In this document: piece by piece, positions 8,131-16,598 of the stretch
Numbering within the stretch: the first letter of the stretch is position 1
Layout: each line of letters opens with the position of its first letter
Assembly: GCA_027450165.1 (NCBI GenBank)
Contig: DAIDKE010000002.1
Span: 62,001-126,000 of the forward strand
DNA length: 64,000 bases
Source of the DNA: Candidatus Saccharimonadota bacterium
GTDB taxonomy: Bacteria; Patescibacteriota; Saccharimonadia; Saccharimonadales; Saccharimonadaceae
Direction of reading: 5' to 3'
Notes under the pieces: generated by a model
Told to the model about the DNA's origin: nothing
What the model saw: the letters and a program-made list of their open reading frames with translations, nothing else
Databases searched by the model: none
Translations under genes and position numbers: made by a program

Positions 8131-9480
8131 TTACTCATCATGCTTACGGTCAAGCGACATAAAGCGCAGCCGTTCTGGGTGGAAGTAAAGCTCAACCTTG
8201 CCGGTCGGACCGTTACGGTGTTTAGCGATGATCAAATCGGTAATATTTTCGCGCTCGGTTTCAGGGTTGTAGTAAGCTTCGCGGTAAATAAACATCACAA
8301 TGTCGGCATCTTGCTCGATCGATCCCGACTCACGGAGGTCGGCCAACTGTGGGATTTGTGGACTACGCGATTCAACCGAACGCGACAACTGGCTCAGAGC
8401 GATCACCGGTACGTTTAACTCGCGGGCAATCAACTTTAGGCCACGCGAAATCTCACTCACCTCTTGGACGCGGTTGCCGTCACTGCGTCCGGCTGCTTGC
8501 ATCAACTGCAAATAGTCGACGATAACTAGTCCGAGCGGGCGTTCGTGGGCGGCGCGACGAGCCTTGGTGCGCATTTCGAGCACTGAAAGTCCTGGTGTGT
8601 CATCGATATAAATTGGGGCCTCGGCCATCTCGCCCATCGCTTCGGATAGTTTTGAAAAATCGTCATCCGACAGGTTGCCGGTGCGGATATTCCAAGCATC
8701 GACACCCGAGGCGTCGGCCAGCATACGATCAACCAGCTGCTCTTTACTCATCTCAAGGCTAAAGAACAGAACTGGCTGCTTTGCAATGGTGGCGACATTG
8801 TAGGCCAAGTTGGTGACCAGGGTTGTTTTACCCATGGCCGGTCGGGCGGCCAAGATGATAAGGTCGGATCGCTGCAAGCCGGCCGTCATGTTATCCAGGT
8901 CGCGGTAGCCGGTACGCACGCCGCGCAAGCTACCCTTGTTGCGGTGGAGCTCCTCTAGGCGGTCGAAGCTATCGGTCAAAATGCTTTCAAGGCTTACTAA
9001 ATCCTGCTTCAGCGATTGGTCGCTGACGCTGAATAATTCGGTTTCGGCTTTCTCGAGCAACTCTTGGGTGCTGGTGTCTTCGTTAAAACCAAGCTCCGAA
9101 ATATCGGCGCTAGCCTTGATTAAGCGCCGGCGAACGGCTTTTTGAGCAACAATCTCGGCGTAGGCTTCGGCATGTGCGGCGGTTGGTACGTAGTTTGTCA
9201 GTTCGGTTAAGTAAGACGAACCGCCGATCGCATCGAGCTCGTCTTTGCGTTTTAATTCGTCAGTTAAGGTTAACAAGTCGACCGGTTTGTGCTTTTCGTA
9301 CAAACGCATCATGCCGCCAAAAATCGTGGCGTGACGCTTGTCGTAAAAATCCTTGACCGTTACGTGTTCTGAAATATCGGCCAACGTTTCTTCATCAATC
9401 AAAACAGCACCGAGCAAACTCATCTCGGCATCAACACTTTGTGGCGGAATTTTACCGGCCTGTACTTCCCTGTCTGCCAT
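8131..9480 (-). CDS. dnaB: Replicative DNA helicase DnaB
   Basis: The hexameric helicase of the replication fork, 449 residues. The N-terminal domain starts PPQSVDAEMSLLGAVLID. The RecA-like motor has Walker A ARPAMGKTTL near residue 212, Walker B LVIVDYLQLM, and the C-terminal ALSQLSRSVE and DLRESGSIEQDADIVMF motifs. A short Shine-Dalgarno (AGAGG) lies right before the ATG. The dnaX stop is 8 bp upstream, so dnaX-dnaB are probably one transcript. No intein is visible. Confidence 0.97.
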   Translation of the reverse strand: MADREVQAGKIPPQSVDAEMSLLGAVLIDEETLADISEHVTVKDFYDKRHATIFGGMMRLYEKHKPVDLLTLTDELKRKDELDAIGGSSYLTELTNYVPTAAHAEAYAEIVAQKAVRRRLIKASADISELGFNEDTSTQELLEKAETELFSVSDQSLKQDLVSLESILTDSFDRLEELHRNKGSLRGVRTGYRDLDNMTAGLQRSDLIILAARPAMGKTTLVTNLAYNVATIAKQPVLFFSLEMSKEQLVDRMLADASGVDAWNIRTGNLSDDDFSKLSEAMGEMAEAPIYIDDTPGLSVLEMRTKARRAAHERPLGLVIVDYLQLMQAAGRSDGNRVQEVSEISRGLKLIARELNVPVIALSQLSRSVESRSPQIPQLADLRESGSIEQDADIVMFIYREAYYNPETERENITDLIIAKHRNGPTGKVELYFHPERLRFMSLDRKHDE

Positions 9481-9488
9481 CCTCTAAT

Positions 9489-10952
9489 TTATAAAGCTTC
9501 AACTGAAACTTCTTCTCCGCCTCCCATAATAGCAGCTACCGCGGCAGCTTGGCTATCCTTTGGTGCGGGGACTGTGGGAATCGTGTGGACAGTTAGTTCA
9601 AAACTGCCAATCGCTTCCAGAGATGAATAGATCATCGGGCTATATTTTGGATCATCTAATTTCTTTTTGTAAAACGCGTTGCCGGTATAGATAGTTAAAG
9701 TCTTGCCATCGAGTTCGTATTTACACTTCGACAGCACGCTATAAACCGGCACGTACTCTTTACGGGTATATTCAATCAGCGCGTCCCAGTCGAATGGCTT
9801 TGCTTCGCCGGTTGGTTTTTTGGCAGCTGGTTTAGCTGGCGCGGTCTGGTCAGTTGTAGCCAGCAACGCCGGCTCGGACTTGATGGCGGTTTTTTGCGGC
9901 TTAATAACTGGATGTTCGCGCGTTGCTTGACGGGCTAATTCTTCGACTGTCGCCGAAACTTCTAGGACTGGTGTCGCTAGAGCGGCGGTCTTTGGAGCTG
10001 CTTTTGGCGCCGCCGCCATACCCAAAATACTCAGTAATTTTAGCTGCGGGTGGCTGCTTTTTGAGACATCTAGCAAACGATCCAGTAGGTCTAGAAATTG
10101 TGGCTTTTCGGCAATGATTCGCTCAAGGTGTGCCATCAGCTGATTGGCTATGGTCGTGCTGCTTATGCCGTCGTCGCTAGCTTGCTGCAATAACTGGGCA
10201 ATCTTAGCCACGTCATGAGCTTCAACGGTAGCCAATAGATTTTCGACCAGGTTTGTTGGTGCCAGGCCCAGCGTCGACTCAATTAATTCAGCCGTGATGC
10301 CGGTTTTGTCGTCGGCTAAGCTCGACAGCTGGTCGAGCAAGCTAATGCTATCACGAAAACTGCCGTCACCACGCTCGGCAATCAAGGCCAGTGCGGCATC
10401 GTCAATTTTGATTTTTTCATCATCAGCAATTTGGCGTAAGTGTTTGACGGCATCGTCGCGGCCGATTGCCCGAAAACTAAAGCGCTGCGTCCGACTGATA
10501 ATCGTGGCCGGCAGTTTCTCGACGTCGGTTGTCGCCAAAATAAACACCACATGCTCTGGCGGTTCTTCGAGCGTCTTAAGTAGAGCGTTAAAGGCCGGCT
10601 TCGAAAGCATGTGGACTTCGTCGATGATGTAGACTTTTTTAGCAGCCGAAACGGGGGCAATGCGGGCCTTTTCGCGTAAATCCCGCACATCTTCGACACC
10701 ATTGTTACTGGCGGCGTCAATTTCAATAATATCTAAATGTTCACCGTCGCCAGTATAAGGTAGATTGTTGATGGCATGCGCCAAAATTCGCGCCACCGAC
10801 GTCTTGCCGACGCCCCGCGGGCCAGTTAGCAAATAGGCGTGTGCAATACGACCCTGATCGAGCGCCTTTTTGAGCAGCGATGTAATGTGCTGCTGGCCAA
10901 CAATTTCATCCAGACTCTTGCTGCGGTACTTGCGGTATAACGCCTGAGTCAT
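9489..10952 (-). CDS. dnaX: DNA polymerase III subunit gamma/tau lacking the zinc module
   Basis: Clamp-loader ATPase of 487 residues. Walker A GPRGVGKT is at 44-51, DEVHMLS near 108, the sensor SRTQRF near 152, then an Ala/Pro/Lys-rich linker and a C-terminal tau-like domain (about 375-460). Between the Walker A helix and IIEIDAASNNGVEDVRDL, DnaX normally has a four-Cys zinc module. Here residues 59-72 are a short linker with no Cys, a clean deletion. Translation starts at an ATG with AGGGGAG upstream, about 30 nt after a TATAAT box. No slippery A-run was recognised. Confidence 0.95.
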   Translation of the reverse strand: MTQALYRKYRSKSLDEIVGQQHITSLLKKALDQGRIAHAYLLTGPRGVGKTSVARILAHAINNLPYTGDGEHLDIIEIDAASNNGVEDVRDLREKARIAPVSAAKKVYIIDEVHMLSKPAFNALLKTLEEPPEHVVFILATTDVEKLPATIISRTQRFSFRAIGRDDAVKHLRQIADDEKIKIDDAALALIAERGDGSFRDSISLLDQLSSLADDKTGITAELIESTLGLAPTNLVENLLATVEAHDVAKIAQLLQQASDDGISSTTIANQLMAHLERIIAEKPQFLDLLDRLLDVSKSSHPQLKLLSILGMAAAPKAAPKTAALATPVLEVSATVEELARQATREHPVIKPQKTAIKSEPALLATTDQTAPAKPAAKKPTGEAKPFDWDALIEYTRKEYVPVYSVLSKCKYELDGKTLTIYTGNAFYKKKLDDPKYSPMIYSSLEAIGSFELTVHTIPTVPAPKDSQAAAVAAIMGGGEEVSVEAL

Positions 10953-11095
10953 GCTACTCCCCTAATCCCATAACACGATTATACCCGCCCTTTAGGAGCA
11001 AGTTTGCCGTGTTTTTTACATTTTTAAACTATTTTTGTTTCACCTCAGTGATAAAAACATCATAACGCTCATGATTTATTTTTGCAAACGGTCAG
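10953..11095. other. Intergenic region with the dnaX promoter
   Basis: The dnaX -10 box (TATAAT on the minus strand, around 10978-10983) lies here. The rest is AT-rich and I see no clear terminator hairpin for the prepilin gene transcribed into it. Confidence 0.4.
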
Positions 11096-12181
11096 TTAAT
11101 TGGCGATGCAGCGAACCGCATAACCCGTGAACTTATTGCTGTTGGCCGATGTATTGACACTCGTACTATAAAAGTACAAGCCATAGGCACTGCCCGTTCC
11201 ACTCTGCGTGGAGGACCAGTAGTAGCTTTGGCTTCCCTGGGCACCAAATCCGCTATACCAATAGCCACTGTACTGTGCAAGCCAAGTGCTGCGCAGGCCG
11301 TTGTCTGTACTTGTCAAACCACCGTTAATAGCCGTATTTAGAGTGGCGAATTCATTACTACTATTAGTCGGTAGACGCCAGCCAGCCGGACAAATAGAAA
11401 CAGTTGTATCTACTGCGGTTGAGTCCGATCCACTACAGGCGCCGTTCCCTGTCTGCACGCCATTAGCGGCACAAAAGTTGTACAGATAACCGTATTGGCC
11501 GGTACCTGTTGTTGAGGTTGAAGGAGGCGTCGGCTCAGTTGTGGGGTTGGAACCAGTTGGTATGTAATAATATGCGGTGGTGTTACTATATCCCGAACCA
11601 CCTCCGTTAGCTATGCTTTTAGTGTCTCCATAAGTATTTGTACCGCCGCCAGCATATGCTAAGTTGGTTAACATCCAACATTTACCATCGGCTAATTTTT
11701 GGACCCAATAAGTATGGCTGTCGCGAGCGTCAACGGCTCTTATTTCGCTAGTTGGACAATTAGCGCTAGTAACGGTCTGGATTGGGCTACCGTCTGCAAT
11801 AATAGCGGAGCACGCTCCTTGAGTTGGTATGTTATTGGAATTAGTTACAAAATAAGTCTGGGCACCGTTACTATTAGATAAGCAATAGGTGTCGGTCGTG
11901 GTGTTTACTGAATATGCAAAAGTATCGTTAGGACTAGAACTCACGCCCGCCACATCGATCGTGCTGGGCCAGCTAGAGTTATCAACGCGGTAGTTTCCGA
12001 TCTTAATAGCCGCTTGGGCTAGGTCGGCTTTTAATGAAGCTACCTTAGCGTTATTTGCAATGCCGTTGTAAACCAAGGTTGTAATAGCGGCTAAGATAGC
12101 GATCACAACAATGACGATTAAAAGCTCGACAAGTGTAAAACCCGGCTTTGGCATATGTTGTTTATGCGTAATTCCCACCAT
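11096..12181 (-). CDS. Prepilin-like protein with C-terminal FISUMP domain
   Basis: A type IV pilin-like surface protein of 361 residues. The class III leader ends at Gly14, followed by FTLVELL with Glu at +5 and one hydrophobic helix to about residue 38. The middle module (about 40-140) ends with DTYCL and GAC, two Cys that probably form a disulfide and recur in the prepilins at 26306 and 30644. The C-terminal part contains GKCWMLTNLAYAG, CPAGWRLPT, YYWSSTQ and GYAVRCIAN, the pattern of the FISUMP domain known from Fibrobacter surface proteins. Probably a minor pilin tip or adhesin. TATATT lies about 11 nt before the ATG. Confidence 0.85.
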   Translation of the reverse strand: MVGITHKQHMPKPGFTLVELLIVIVVIAILAAITTLVYNGIANNAKVASLKADLAQAAIKIGNYRVDNSSWPSTIDVAGVSSSPNDTFAYSVNTTTDTYCLSNSNGAQTYFVTNSNNIPTQGACSAIIADGSPIQTVTSANCPTSEIRAVDARDSHTYWVQKLADGKCWMLTNLAYAGGGTNTYGDTKSIANGGGSGYSNTTAYYYIPTGSNPTTEPTPPSTSTTGTGQYGYLYNFCAANGVQTGNGACSGSDSTAVDTTVSICPAGWRLPTNSSNEFATLNTAINGGLTSTDNGLRSTWLAQYSGYWYSGFGAQGSQSYYWSSTQSGTGSAYGLYFYSTSVNTSANSNKFTGYAVRCIAN

Positions 12182-12239
12182 AATTACGTCTTAATATAAG
12201 GCATAGGTAGCATAGAATCAATCTATGTTTATGTCGTAT

Positions 12240-12761
12240 CTACAAAGAAGCTTCAACAGCTGCCCAAGTAGCGTCTGGGTTGTCGATTGGGACGATAATC
12301 GTGACTTGGTCACCAATGTTAATACGGAAGTATGTTACGCTAGCTAGCAAAATTCGGTATTCGCGGCCGTTGGCTTCGACGTAATAGGCGCCATCGTGCT
12401 GTACTAATGTACCGATGATTTGCCTACGTTCGACAGGGCCGATTTGTTTGTAAATAAAGCTGCCATCGTCGCCGATAGTTAGCTTTAGGATATCACCTTC
12501 AACTAATTTAGACTTACTAGCGTAGTTGGCTGGCACAGGGTATTCTTTGCCGTCTGGTCCGGCCATTTTTTGGCCATCAAAGACGCCCTCGACAACCTTG
12601 CCGCCGGCCTCATCGATGTGGGCGCCAGCCTTTGGTGTAATGACATTGCCATCGTCACCAACGATGCTAATCAGCAGCTCTTTAGCTGCCGCTAAATTAG
12701 TCTCCGCTTCCTGAATGAGCGCGTGGAGACGCTTCACTTGTTTTTCTGGTAGCTCAGACAT
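12240..12761 (-). CDS. Conserved-looking hypothetical protein with N-terminal coiled coil
   Basis: 173 residues, acidic, soluble. Residues 5-35 form an amphipathic helix (KQVKRLHALIQEAETNLAAA), likely a coiled coil. The rest is beta-rich with two similar segments: one around DGKEYPVPANYASKSKLVEGD and one around NGREYRILLASVTYFRINIGDQ, both ending in a turn before a hydrophobic strand. I do not recognise the family. It has its own TTGACA-17-TATAAG promoter and stands alone between a prepilin and the L7/L12 region. Could be a small nucleic-acid-binding or ribosome-associated protein, but that is a guess. Confidence 0.7.
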   Translation of the reverse strand: MSELPEKQVKRLHALIQEAETNLAAAKELLISIVGDDGNVITPKAGAHIDEAGGKVVEGVFDGQKMAGPDGKEYPVPANYASKSKLVEGDILKLTIGDDGSFIYKQIGPVERRQIIGTLVQHDGAYYVEANGREYRILLASVTYFRINIGDQVTIIVPIDNPDATWAAVEASL

Positions 12762-12811
12762 GGTTTCTCGCAGTTCCTTATCTGTATGTGTTTTGAACTA
12801 ATATCACCTTA

Positions 12812-12840
12812 CTTATATCAACATGTGAAAAAAATGTCAA
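12812..12840 (-). promoter_or_regulatory. Sigma70-type promoter of the 12240-12761 gene
   Basis: On the minus strand TTGACA (complement of 12835-12840), a 17-bp spacer, then TATAAG (complement of 12812-12817). A second TTGACA-like hexamer lies about 11 bp further upstream. Confidence 0.7.
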
Positions 12841-12872
12841 TATTTGTCAAAAATCAAGCCTAAAGTTATACA

Positions 12873-13322
12873 CTATGCCGCCGATTCAAACCGCCCGATA
12901 CTGCTAAACGGTAAATACAGTTCTTGGCCGAAAACTATGTCTTGAGGGTCGGGATCAACGTATCTTGGAACTAAGACTGCACACAAATCATAGCCAGAAA
13001 AATCTATTGGTAAGCCGTCAATATTCTCAAGTATGACTAACTGCTGGATGGCTACGCGCTGTAACTGAGCCTCGACACGTACACCTTTATGGCTAGTCAC
13101 GTCGTCGGTCTCCAGTAAAACTCCGTGCTCAGCCTCAACAATTAAACGCGTGTGCTGCATTTTGGTTAGTTCGGGCATGCAGGTGTGAATTGCGCGAGCA
13201 GCAATCTGTCCTGCGTGTTCATCGTAATACTTTCCACCCATACTCTCATGTCGATAGAGTTCTTCGCGCACAATTTCGGAAATAATCTTTAGCTTTTCGT
13301 GATTTGGCGTAATCAGTGTCAT
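12873..13322 (-). CDS. Hypothetical protein
   Basis: 149 residues, no membrane segment. The N-terminal part is helical (HEKLKIISEIVREELYR), followed by an HAGQIAARAIHTCMPEL segment and a beta-rich C-terminal half with DLCAVLVPRYVDPDPQDIVFG. No family recognised. The start has a perfect AGGAGG Shine-Dalgarno 6 nt before the ATG. A TATAAC box about 30 nt upstream may serve as promoter. It lies between the hypothetical 12240 gene and rplL with its own signals, so co-transcription is not indicated. Confidence 0.65.
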   Translation of the reverse strand: MTLITPNHEKLKIISEIVREELYRHESMGGKYYDEHAGQIAARAIHTCMPELTKMQHTRLIVEAEHGVLLETDDVTSHKGVRVEAQLQRVAIQQLVILENIDGLPIDFSGYDLCAVLVPRYVDPDPQDIVFGQELYLPFSSIGRFESAA

Positions 13323-13448
13323 TTATGCCTCCTGTGTGTCAATCTGTTATACACTTATCGGTTTGATTTGTCACCTAAATCATATTCCCGTTTTTCCACA
13401 GCAATTTCAGAGATAAAGCTTAAAACGTTGTCAAAATTATCAGCAAAA

Positions 13449-13485
13449 CAAAACCGCCTCGCGGTTAAACGGGACGGTTTTCGAG
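13449..13485 (-). terminator. Rho-independent terminator after rplL
   Basis: On the minus strand an AAAACCG arm and a CGGTTTT arm enclose a 16-nt loop, followed by a T-rich tail (TTTTGTTTTG). It follows the rplL stop by about 30 nt. Confidence 0.7.
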
Positions 13486-13516
13486 TTAAACAATTTGACC
13501 TAAATTAAGCGTTAAC

Positions 13517-13897
13517 TTATTGCAGTTCGACAGTAGCGCCAGCTTCTTCAAGAGTTTTCTTGGCAGCTTCGGCTTCTTCTTTTGGAGCTTTTTCTTTAAC
13601 GGTAGCAGGCGCGCCGTCAACGATAGCTTTAGCCTCACCAAGGCCAAGACCGGTAATGTCTTTAACAGCCTTGATAACGGCGACTTTCTGAGCACCGGCG
13701 TCCTTTAGGACGATTGTGTATTCAGATTTAGCAGCTTCTTCTGGAGCGTCAGCACCAGCGGCGGCAGGACCGGCAACTGCAACAGCGGCAGCGGCTGGCT
13801 CAATGCCGTATTCTTCTTTTAGGATGTTCTTGAGGTCGTTGACTTCAAGAACGGTTAGACCGGTTAGGGTCTCTGCAAGTTTTTTCAAATCAGCCAT
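13517..13897 (-). CDS. rplL: 50S ribosomal protein L7/L12
   Basis: The stalk protein that recruits translational GTPases, 126 residues. N-terminal dimerisation helices ([20 protein letters not shown]), an Ala/Gly hinge (AAGADAPEE) and the C-terminal domain with [20 protein letters not shown] and [15 protein letters not shown]. The Shine-Dalgarno GAGAGG precedes the ATG. It is co-transcribed with rplJ, 30 bp upstream, under the L10-leader attenuator. No rpoBC follows; a terminator and unrelated genes come next. Confidence 0.97.
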   Translation of the reverse strand: MADLKKLAETLTGLTVLEVNDLKNILKEEYGIEPAAAAVAVAGPAAAGADAPEEAAKSEYTIVLKDAGAQKVAVIKAVKDITGLGLGEAKAIVDGAPATVKEKAPKEEAEAAKKTLEEAGATVELQ

Positions 13898-13927
13898 GAC
13901 TTAAAATTCCTCTCTTATTCAAATTGA

Positions 13928-14452
13928 TTAATTGGTTGCTTTTGCCGAAACACCATCAAGCAGCGCGTGCAAGTTGCCCGAAAGCGCGTTGGTAACGTCG
14001 TGAACTGGTGATAGCAATTGAGCGATAACTTCCGCAATAAGCTGCGACTTGCTTGGCAAGCTCGCTAGAGCCTTAACTTCGTCGGCGGTCATAACTGAGC
14101 CATCGGCGGTAAAAGCACCGGCAAGGACAAGTGCGGGGTTGGTTTTTGCAAAAGTATCAAGTACTTTTGCTGGAGCAACCTCGTCGTCGGCGCTAATTGC
14201 GTAAAGCAGTTGACCGTTTAGGGCGCTAGTGTCGGTATCTTTGTAGGTAGCGTTGTCAGCCATCGCAACCCGCACAAGGCGGTTTTTGACGACTTTAATG
14301 ACGACACCTTCGGCGCGAGCGGCAGCACGTAGCTGTTGCAGGTCGGCCACAGATAGACCGTTGTAGCTAGCAAAAACGGTGTTTTTAGCGTTTACAAGAA
14401 GTTCGCTAAGTTCAGCAACCAAAGTGTTCTTTTTATCGCGACTAATAGCCAT
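13928..14452 (-). CDS. rplJ: 50S ribosomal protein L10
   Basis: 174 residues. Binds 23S rRNA and carries L7/L12 dimers on its C-terminal helix. Family motifs: the N-terminal SRDKKNTLVAELSELL helix, VFASYNGLSVADLQQLR and VVKNRLVRVAM, then LALVLAGAFT-like strands. It starts with an ATG 7 nt after AAGGAG. The about 190-nt leader carries an L10 leader RNA and an attenuator, so L10-L12 complex probably represses its own operon. Confidence 0.96.
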   Translation of the reverse strand: MAISRDKKNTLVAELSELLVNAKNTVFASYNGLSVADLQQLRAAARAEGVVIKVVKNRLVRVAMADNATYKDTDTSALNGQLLYAISADDEVAPAKVLDTFAKTNPALVLAGAFTADGSVMTADEVKALASLPSKSQLIAEVIAQLLSPVHDVTNALSGNLHALLDGVSAKATN

Positions 14453-14520
14453 AAAAATTCTCCTTAGTTGTTTTTAGGTCAAATTGTTAACGTTCGACAG
14501 GCAATGCGGCGGATCCAGTA

Positions 14521-14645
14521 AAACAAAAAGTCTTTGGTTCTCGCACTGCCAAAGACTACTAGAATGTATGTTTTGTTACATCATCCTCGGCGGTAGATTA
14601 AGTGTCGTTTATAAAACTCCACGGCCGCTGTCTTTGGTATGTCTG
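14521..14645 (-). ncRNA. L10 leader RNA with attenuator (rplJ-rplL)
   Basis: On the minus strand the transcript begins near 14645. The element contains AGACAGCGGCC (near 14632-14622) and CCGCCGAGGAUG (near 14593-14582), the two conserved strands of the L10-leader kink-turn fold known from Firmicutes. It is followed by arm AGUCUUUGG (14557-14549), an 11-nt loop and ACCAAAGACU (14538-14529), then UUUUUGUUU, a perfect intrinsic terminator. The first leader strand also begins ACCAAAGAC (14638-14630), so it can pair with the terminator's 5' arm as an antiterminator. L10(L12)n binding would favour termination (established for the family; here inferred). Confidence 0.85.
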
Positions 14646-14651
14646 GTCGAA

Positions 14652-14680
14652 ATTATACAGATTGTTGTTAAAAATGTCAA
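14652..14680 (-). promoter_or_regulatory. Strong sigma70 promoter of rplJ-rplL
   Basis: Consensus on both hexamers on the minus strand: TTGACA (complement of 14675-14680), 17-bp spacer, TATAAT (complement of 14652-14657). The start site would be near 14645, just before the L10 leader. Confidence 0.88.
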
Positions 14681-14786
14681 TGAAAAGAGGCTCGTGCCGC
14701 GGCAGGCCTATCGCCAAGTCGCCAGCAAGTTATTTCCTACCCGCATGAGTGCCCTGTACTTCTGCAGAAAGACGCATTATGACTCA

Positions 14787-14815
14787 TAAACCATAGACGT
14801 CGAAAGTATGGTTTA
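14787..14815. repeat. Inverted repeat upstream of the 14878 gene
   Basis: Perfect 9-bp arms TAAACCATA (14787-14795) and TATGGTTTA (14807-14815) with an 11-nt loop. It lies about 14 bp upstream of the presumed -35 region of the next gene, so it could be an operator or the remains of a terminator. The 70 bp on its left hold nothing I can name. Confidence 0.45.
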
Positions 14816-14828
14816 GCAATGGATAACC

Positions 14829-14857
14829 TGGACGAAAGACTGAGAATATGCTAAAAT
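14829..14857 (+). promoter_or_regulatory. Promoter of the 14878 gene
   Basis: TGGACG (14829-14834), 17-bp spacer, extended -10 TGCTAAAAT (14849-14857). An in-frame ATG at 14848 overlaps this box and cannot be the translated start, which moves the start to 14878. Confidence 0.6.
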
Positions 14858-14877
14858 TACAAGGTTGTAATTGCATT

Positions 14878-15909
14878 ATGAATCGAATAGATGAACCACC
14901 AAAACCTTTGAACCGACAAGTTCCCGAATCTGCCTCAAGGCAACCCGAAAGTTTAAAGCATAGCCCAAATTACTCACTTGTATTGGCCGATCTGGCGCTA
15001 ATGCTTAAGAAGCGCGAGAAGGTTGACCTAGATTACGTCCCCGACCCTATTTTTACGGATCAAATTGAGCTTGATGTTGCTCCCTACGATGGTAATATCC
15101 AGTCTCCGACACCTTTTGATCCAGACGGTATTGTGATTAACGGAGCCCCATACATGCTTCACGCCGAGAGTTGGATGATGAAGCGTTTTAACAATGGTCT
15201 GATTAGGTCGGGTGATGCTGGTATTGAGCTGCCGTTCGATACCCTAACGGCAGTGCAAGACGAGATAATTTCGCAACACCACATTCGCTGCGAGCAAAAT
15301 CAAAACGCTTATGGGCGTTTGATGCGCGTAGTTGCCCAGGATCCTGATCGATTTTGCGACGAGCATCGTACGGCCTTGTGGGCGATACGCAGCGCTATCG
15401 CTGGTCCGCACAGCCGTGCCCAATTGTTGTTTGACTTTCCGGAAATCAAAGGTATTGAGGATATGAAAGACACGGCCGTATTTGACCTTGAGGGCTATGG
15501 CCGACGCCGCAAGCAATACATAAGCCGTCTTTTTTCTATGAATATTGTAGATGGGTGGCGCGTTGTCCTCAGAAACGACGGTGACCACAATTACCAATTT
15601 AAGTCCGTCGATCCGCGTGGAATTGTGTTAGTAAAAGGCGTTATAGCGGATATTTATAATGAAAAAGATCAGGTTATTGAAGTTGTTGAACGGCGCAGCT
15701 ACAGTTTATTACCTGCCAGTTTAAGTTCTGGCGGTAAGTTTGATAACATGGTGCGCGGTATTGATGGCCAGTTGTATAATCAGCAGCTCATTGCTGGTTC
15801 GGTTTATTTTCGTACCGCCGAATCGGTACTACAAGACGACGACCCAGAGGACATGAGCAGTATGCTGGTGGTTGATAACCCGCTTGGCGTCGGTCCAACT
15901 TTATCTTAG
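14878..15909 (+). CDS. Hypothetical protein
   Basis: 343 residues, soluble, no recognised family. The N-terminal 40 residues are Pro/Ser-rich and probably disordered. The body is mixed: an acidic stretch with DLDYVPDPIFTDQIELDV, a helical region around DPDRFCDEHRTALWAIRSAI, then beta-rich segments with DGWRVVLRNDGDHNYQF. The C-terminus is again acidic and Ser-rich. It faces tmk tail to tail with 8 bp between the stops. Context gives no function. Confidence 0.65.
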   Translation: MNRIDEPPKPLNRQVPESASRQPESLKHSPNYSLVLADLALMLKKREKVDLDYVPDPIFTDQIELDVAPYDGNIQSPTPFDPDGIVINGAPYMLHAESWMMKRFNNGLIRSGDAGIELPFDTLTAVQDEIISQHHIRCEQNQNAYGRLMRVVAQDPDRFCDEHRTALWAIRSAIAGPHSRAQLLFDFPEIKGIEDMKDTAVFDLEGYGRRRKQYISRLFSMNIVDGWRVVLRNDGDHNYQFKSVDPRGIVLVKGVIADIYNEKDQVIEVVERRSYSLLPASLSSGGKFDNMVRGIDGQLYNQQLIAGSVYFRTAESVLQDDDPEDMSSMLVVDNPLGVGPTLS

Positions 15910-15917
15910 ATACTTGA

Positions 15918-16598
15918 TCAGGCTGCAAGGGTAAATAGGCCGCGGACTTTACGCCACACTCGGTGCTCGACATCGACCGGTGCGCCATCGGCGCTAGTCA
16001 GTCGGATGCCGTTGTCGTGAGCGAAGCGAATGTAACCGTTTTGCATATTTTGCTGGAATTCTTCACCCATAGACTCAAAGGTATCTTTCTGCATGCCGTC
16101 GGCCGAGCGACCAATCATACGTCGGCGCCGTTCGCGCTCGTTTTTCATGGCTAGAATACAGATATAATCTGGCTGCATGTAAAGTTCACCGACATGTTCG
16201 CGGGTATATTCACGAATTTTATTAAGGTCAACGCCTTCGCCGTAGCCCTGGTAGGCCATGGTCGAAACCCAACTGCGAGCAGTTATTACTGGCCGTCCGG
16301 CTTCAAGTGCCGGATTGATGGCCTCGTTCCATATTGATTCTCTAGCCTCGGTGAACCACTCAACGTTCTGCCAAGGGGTGCGTGGAATTGATTTATCTTT
16401 AATGCGCCGCCGCAGTTCGTTGGCGCGCGGTGTGCCACCCGGCTCTTGGACTGGTTCCATTCGGTTGGTCTCGTCGTTAAAAACCAGTAACGGATCAAAA
16501 CCTAGTTTCTGAAGACGCTCCGTCAGCCGAATAGCCTGGAGCGACTTACCCGTACCATCGCTGCCTTCAATAACTATATATCTGCCACGTTCGGTCAT
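15918..16598 (-). CDS. tmk: Thymidylate kinase
   Basis: Phosphorylates dTMP to dTDP. The 226-residue protein has the P-loop GSDGTGKS at about residues 13-20, EPGGTPRANELRR, and DYICILAM, with a LID-like Arg-rich segment NERERRRRMIGR. It is somewhat longer than the usual 205-215 residues because of an insertion around VFNDETNRMEPVQ. The stop is TGA, evidence that UGA is not reassigned. The ATG overlaps the last base of dcd, so the two form an operon for dTTP supply. Confidence 0.88.
   Translation of the reverse strand: MTERGRYIVIEGSDGTGKSLQAIRLTERLQKLGFDPLLVFNDETNRMEPVQEPGGTPRANELRRRIKDKSIPRTPWQNVEWFTEARESIWNEAINPALEAGRPVITARSWVSTMAYQGYGEGVDLNKIREYTREHVGELYMQPDYICILAMKNERERRRRMIGRSADGMQKDTFESMGEEFQQNMQNGYIRFAHDNGIRLTSADGAPVDVEHRVWRKVRGLFTLAA

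Noticed and set aside
14484-14789. 101-residue plus-strand frame across the L10 leader
   Set aside because: It overlaps the L10 leader RNA and the rplJ promoter, has no ribosome site and no recognisable domain.
15918-16598. Possible reassignment of UGA (code 25)
   Set aside because: tmk, the GT4 gene and two cassette genes stop at TGA at the expected length, and no core gene has in-frame TGA codons.
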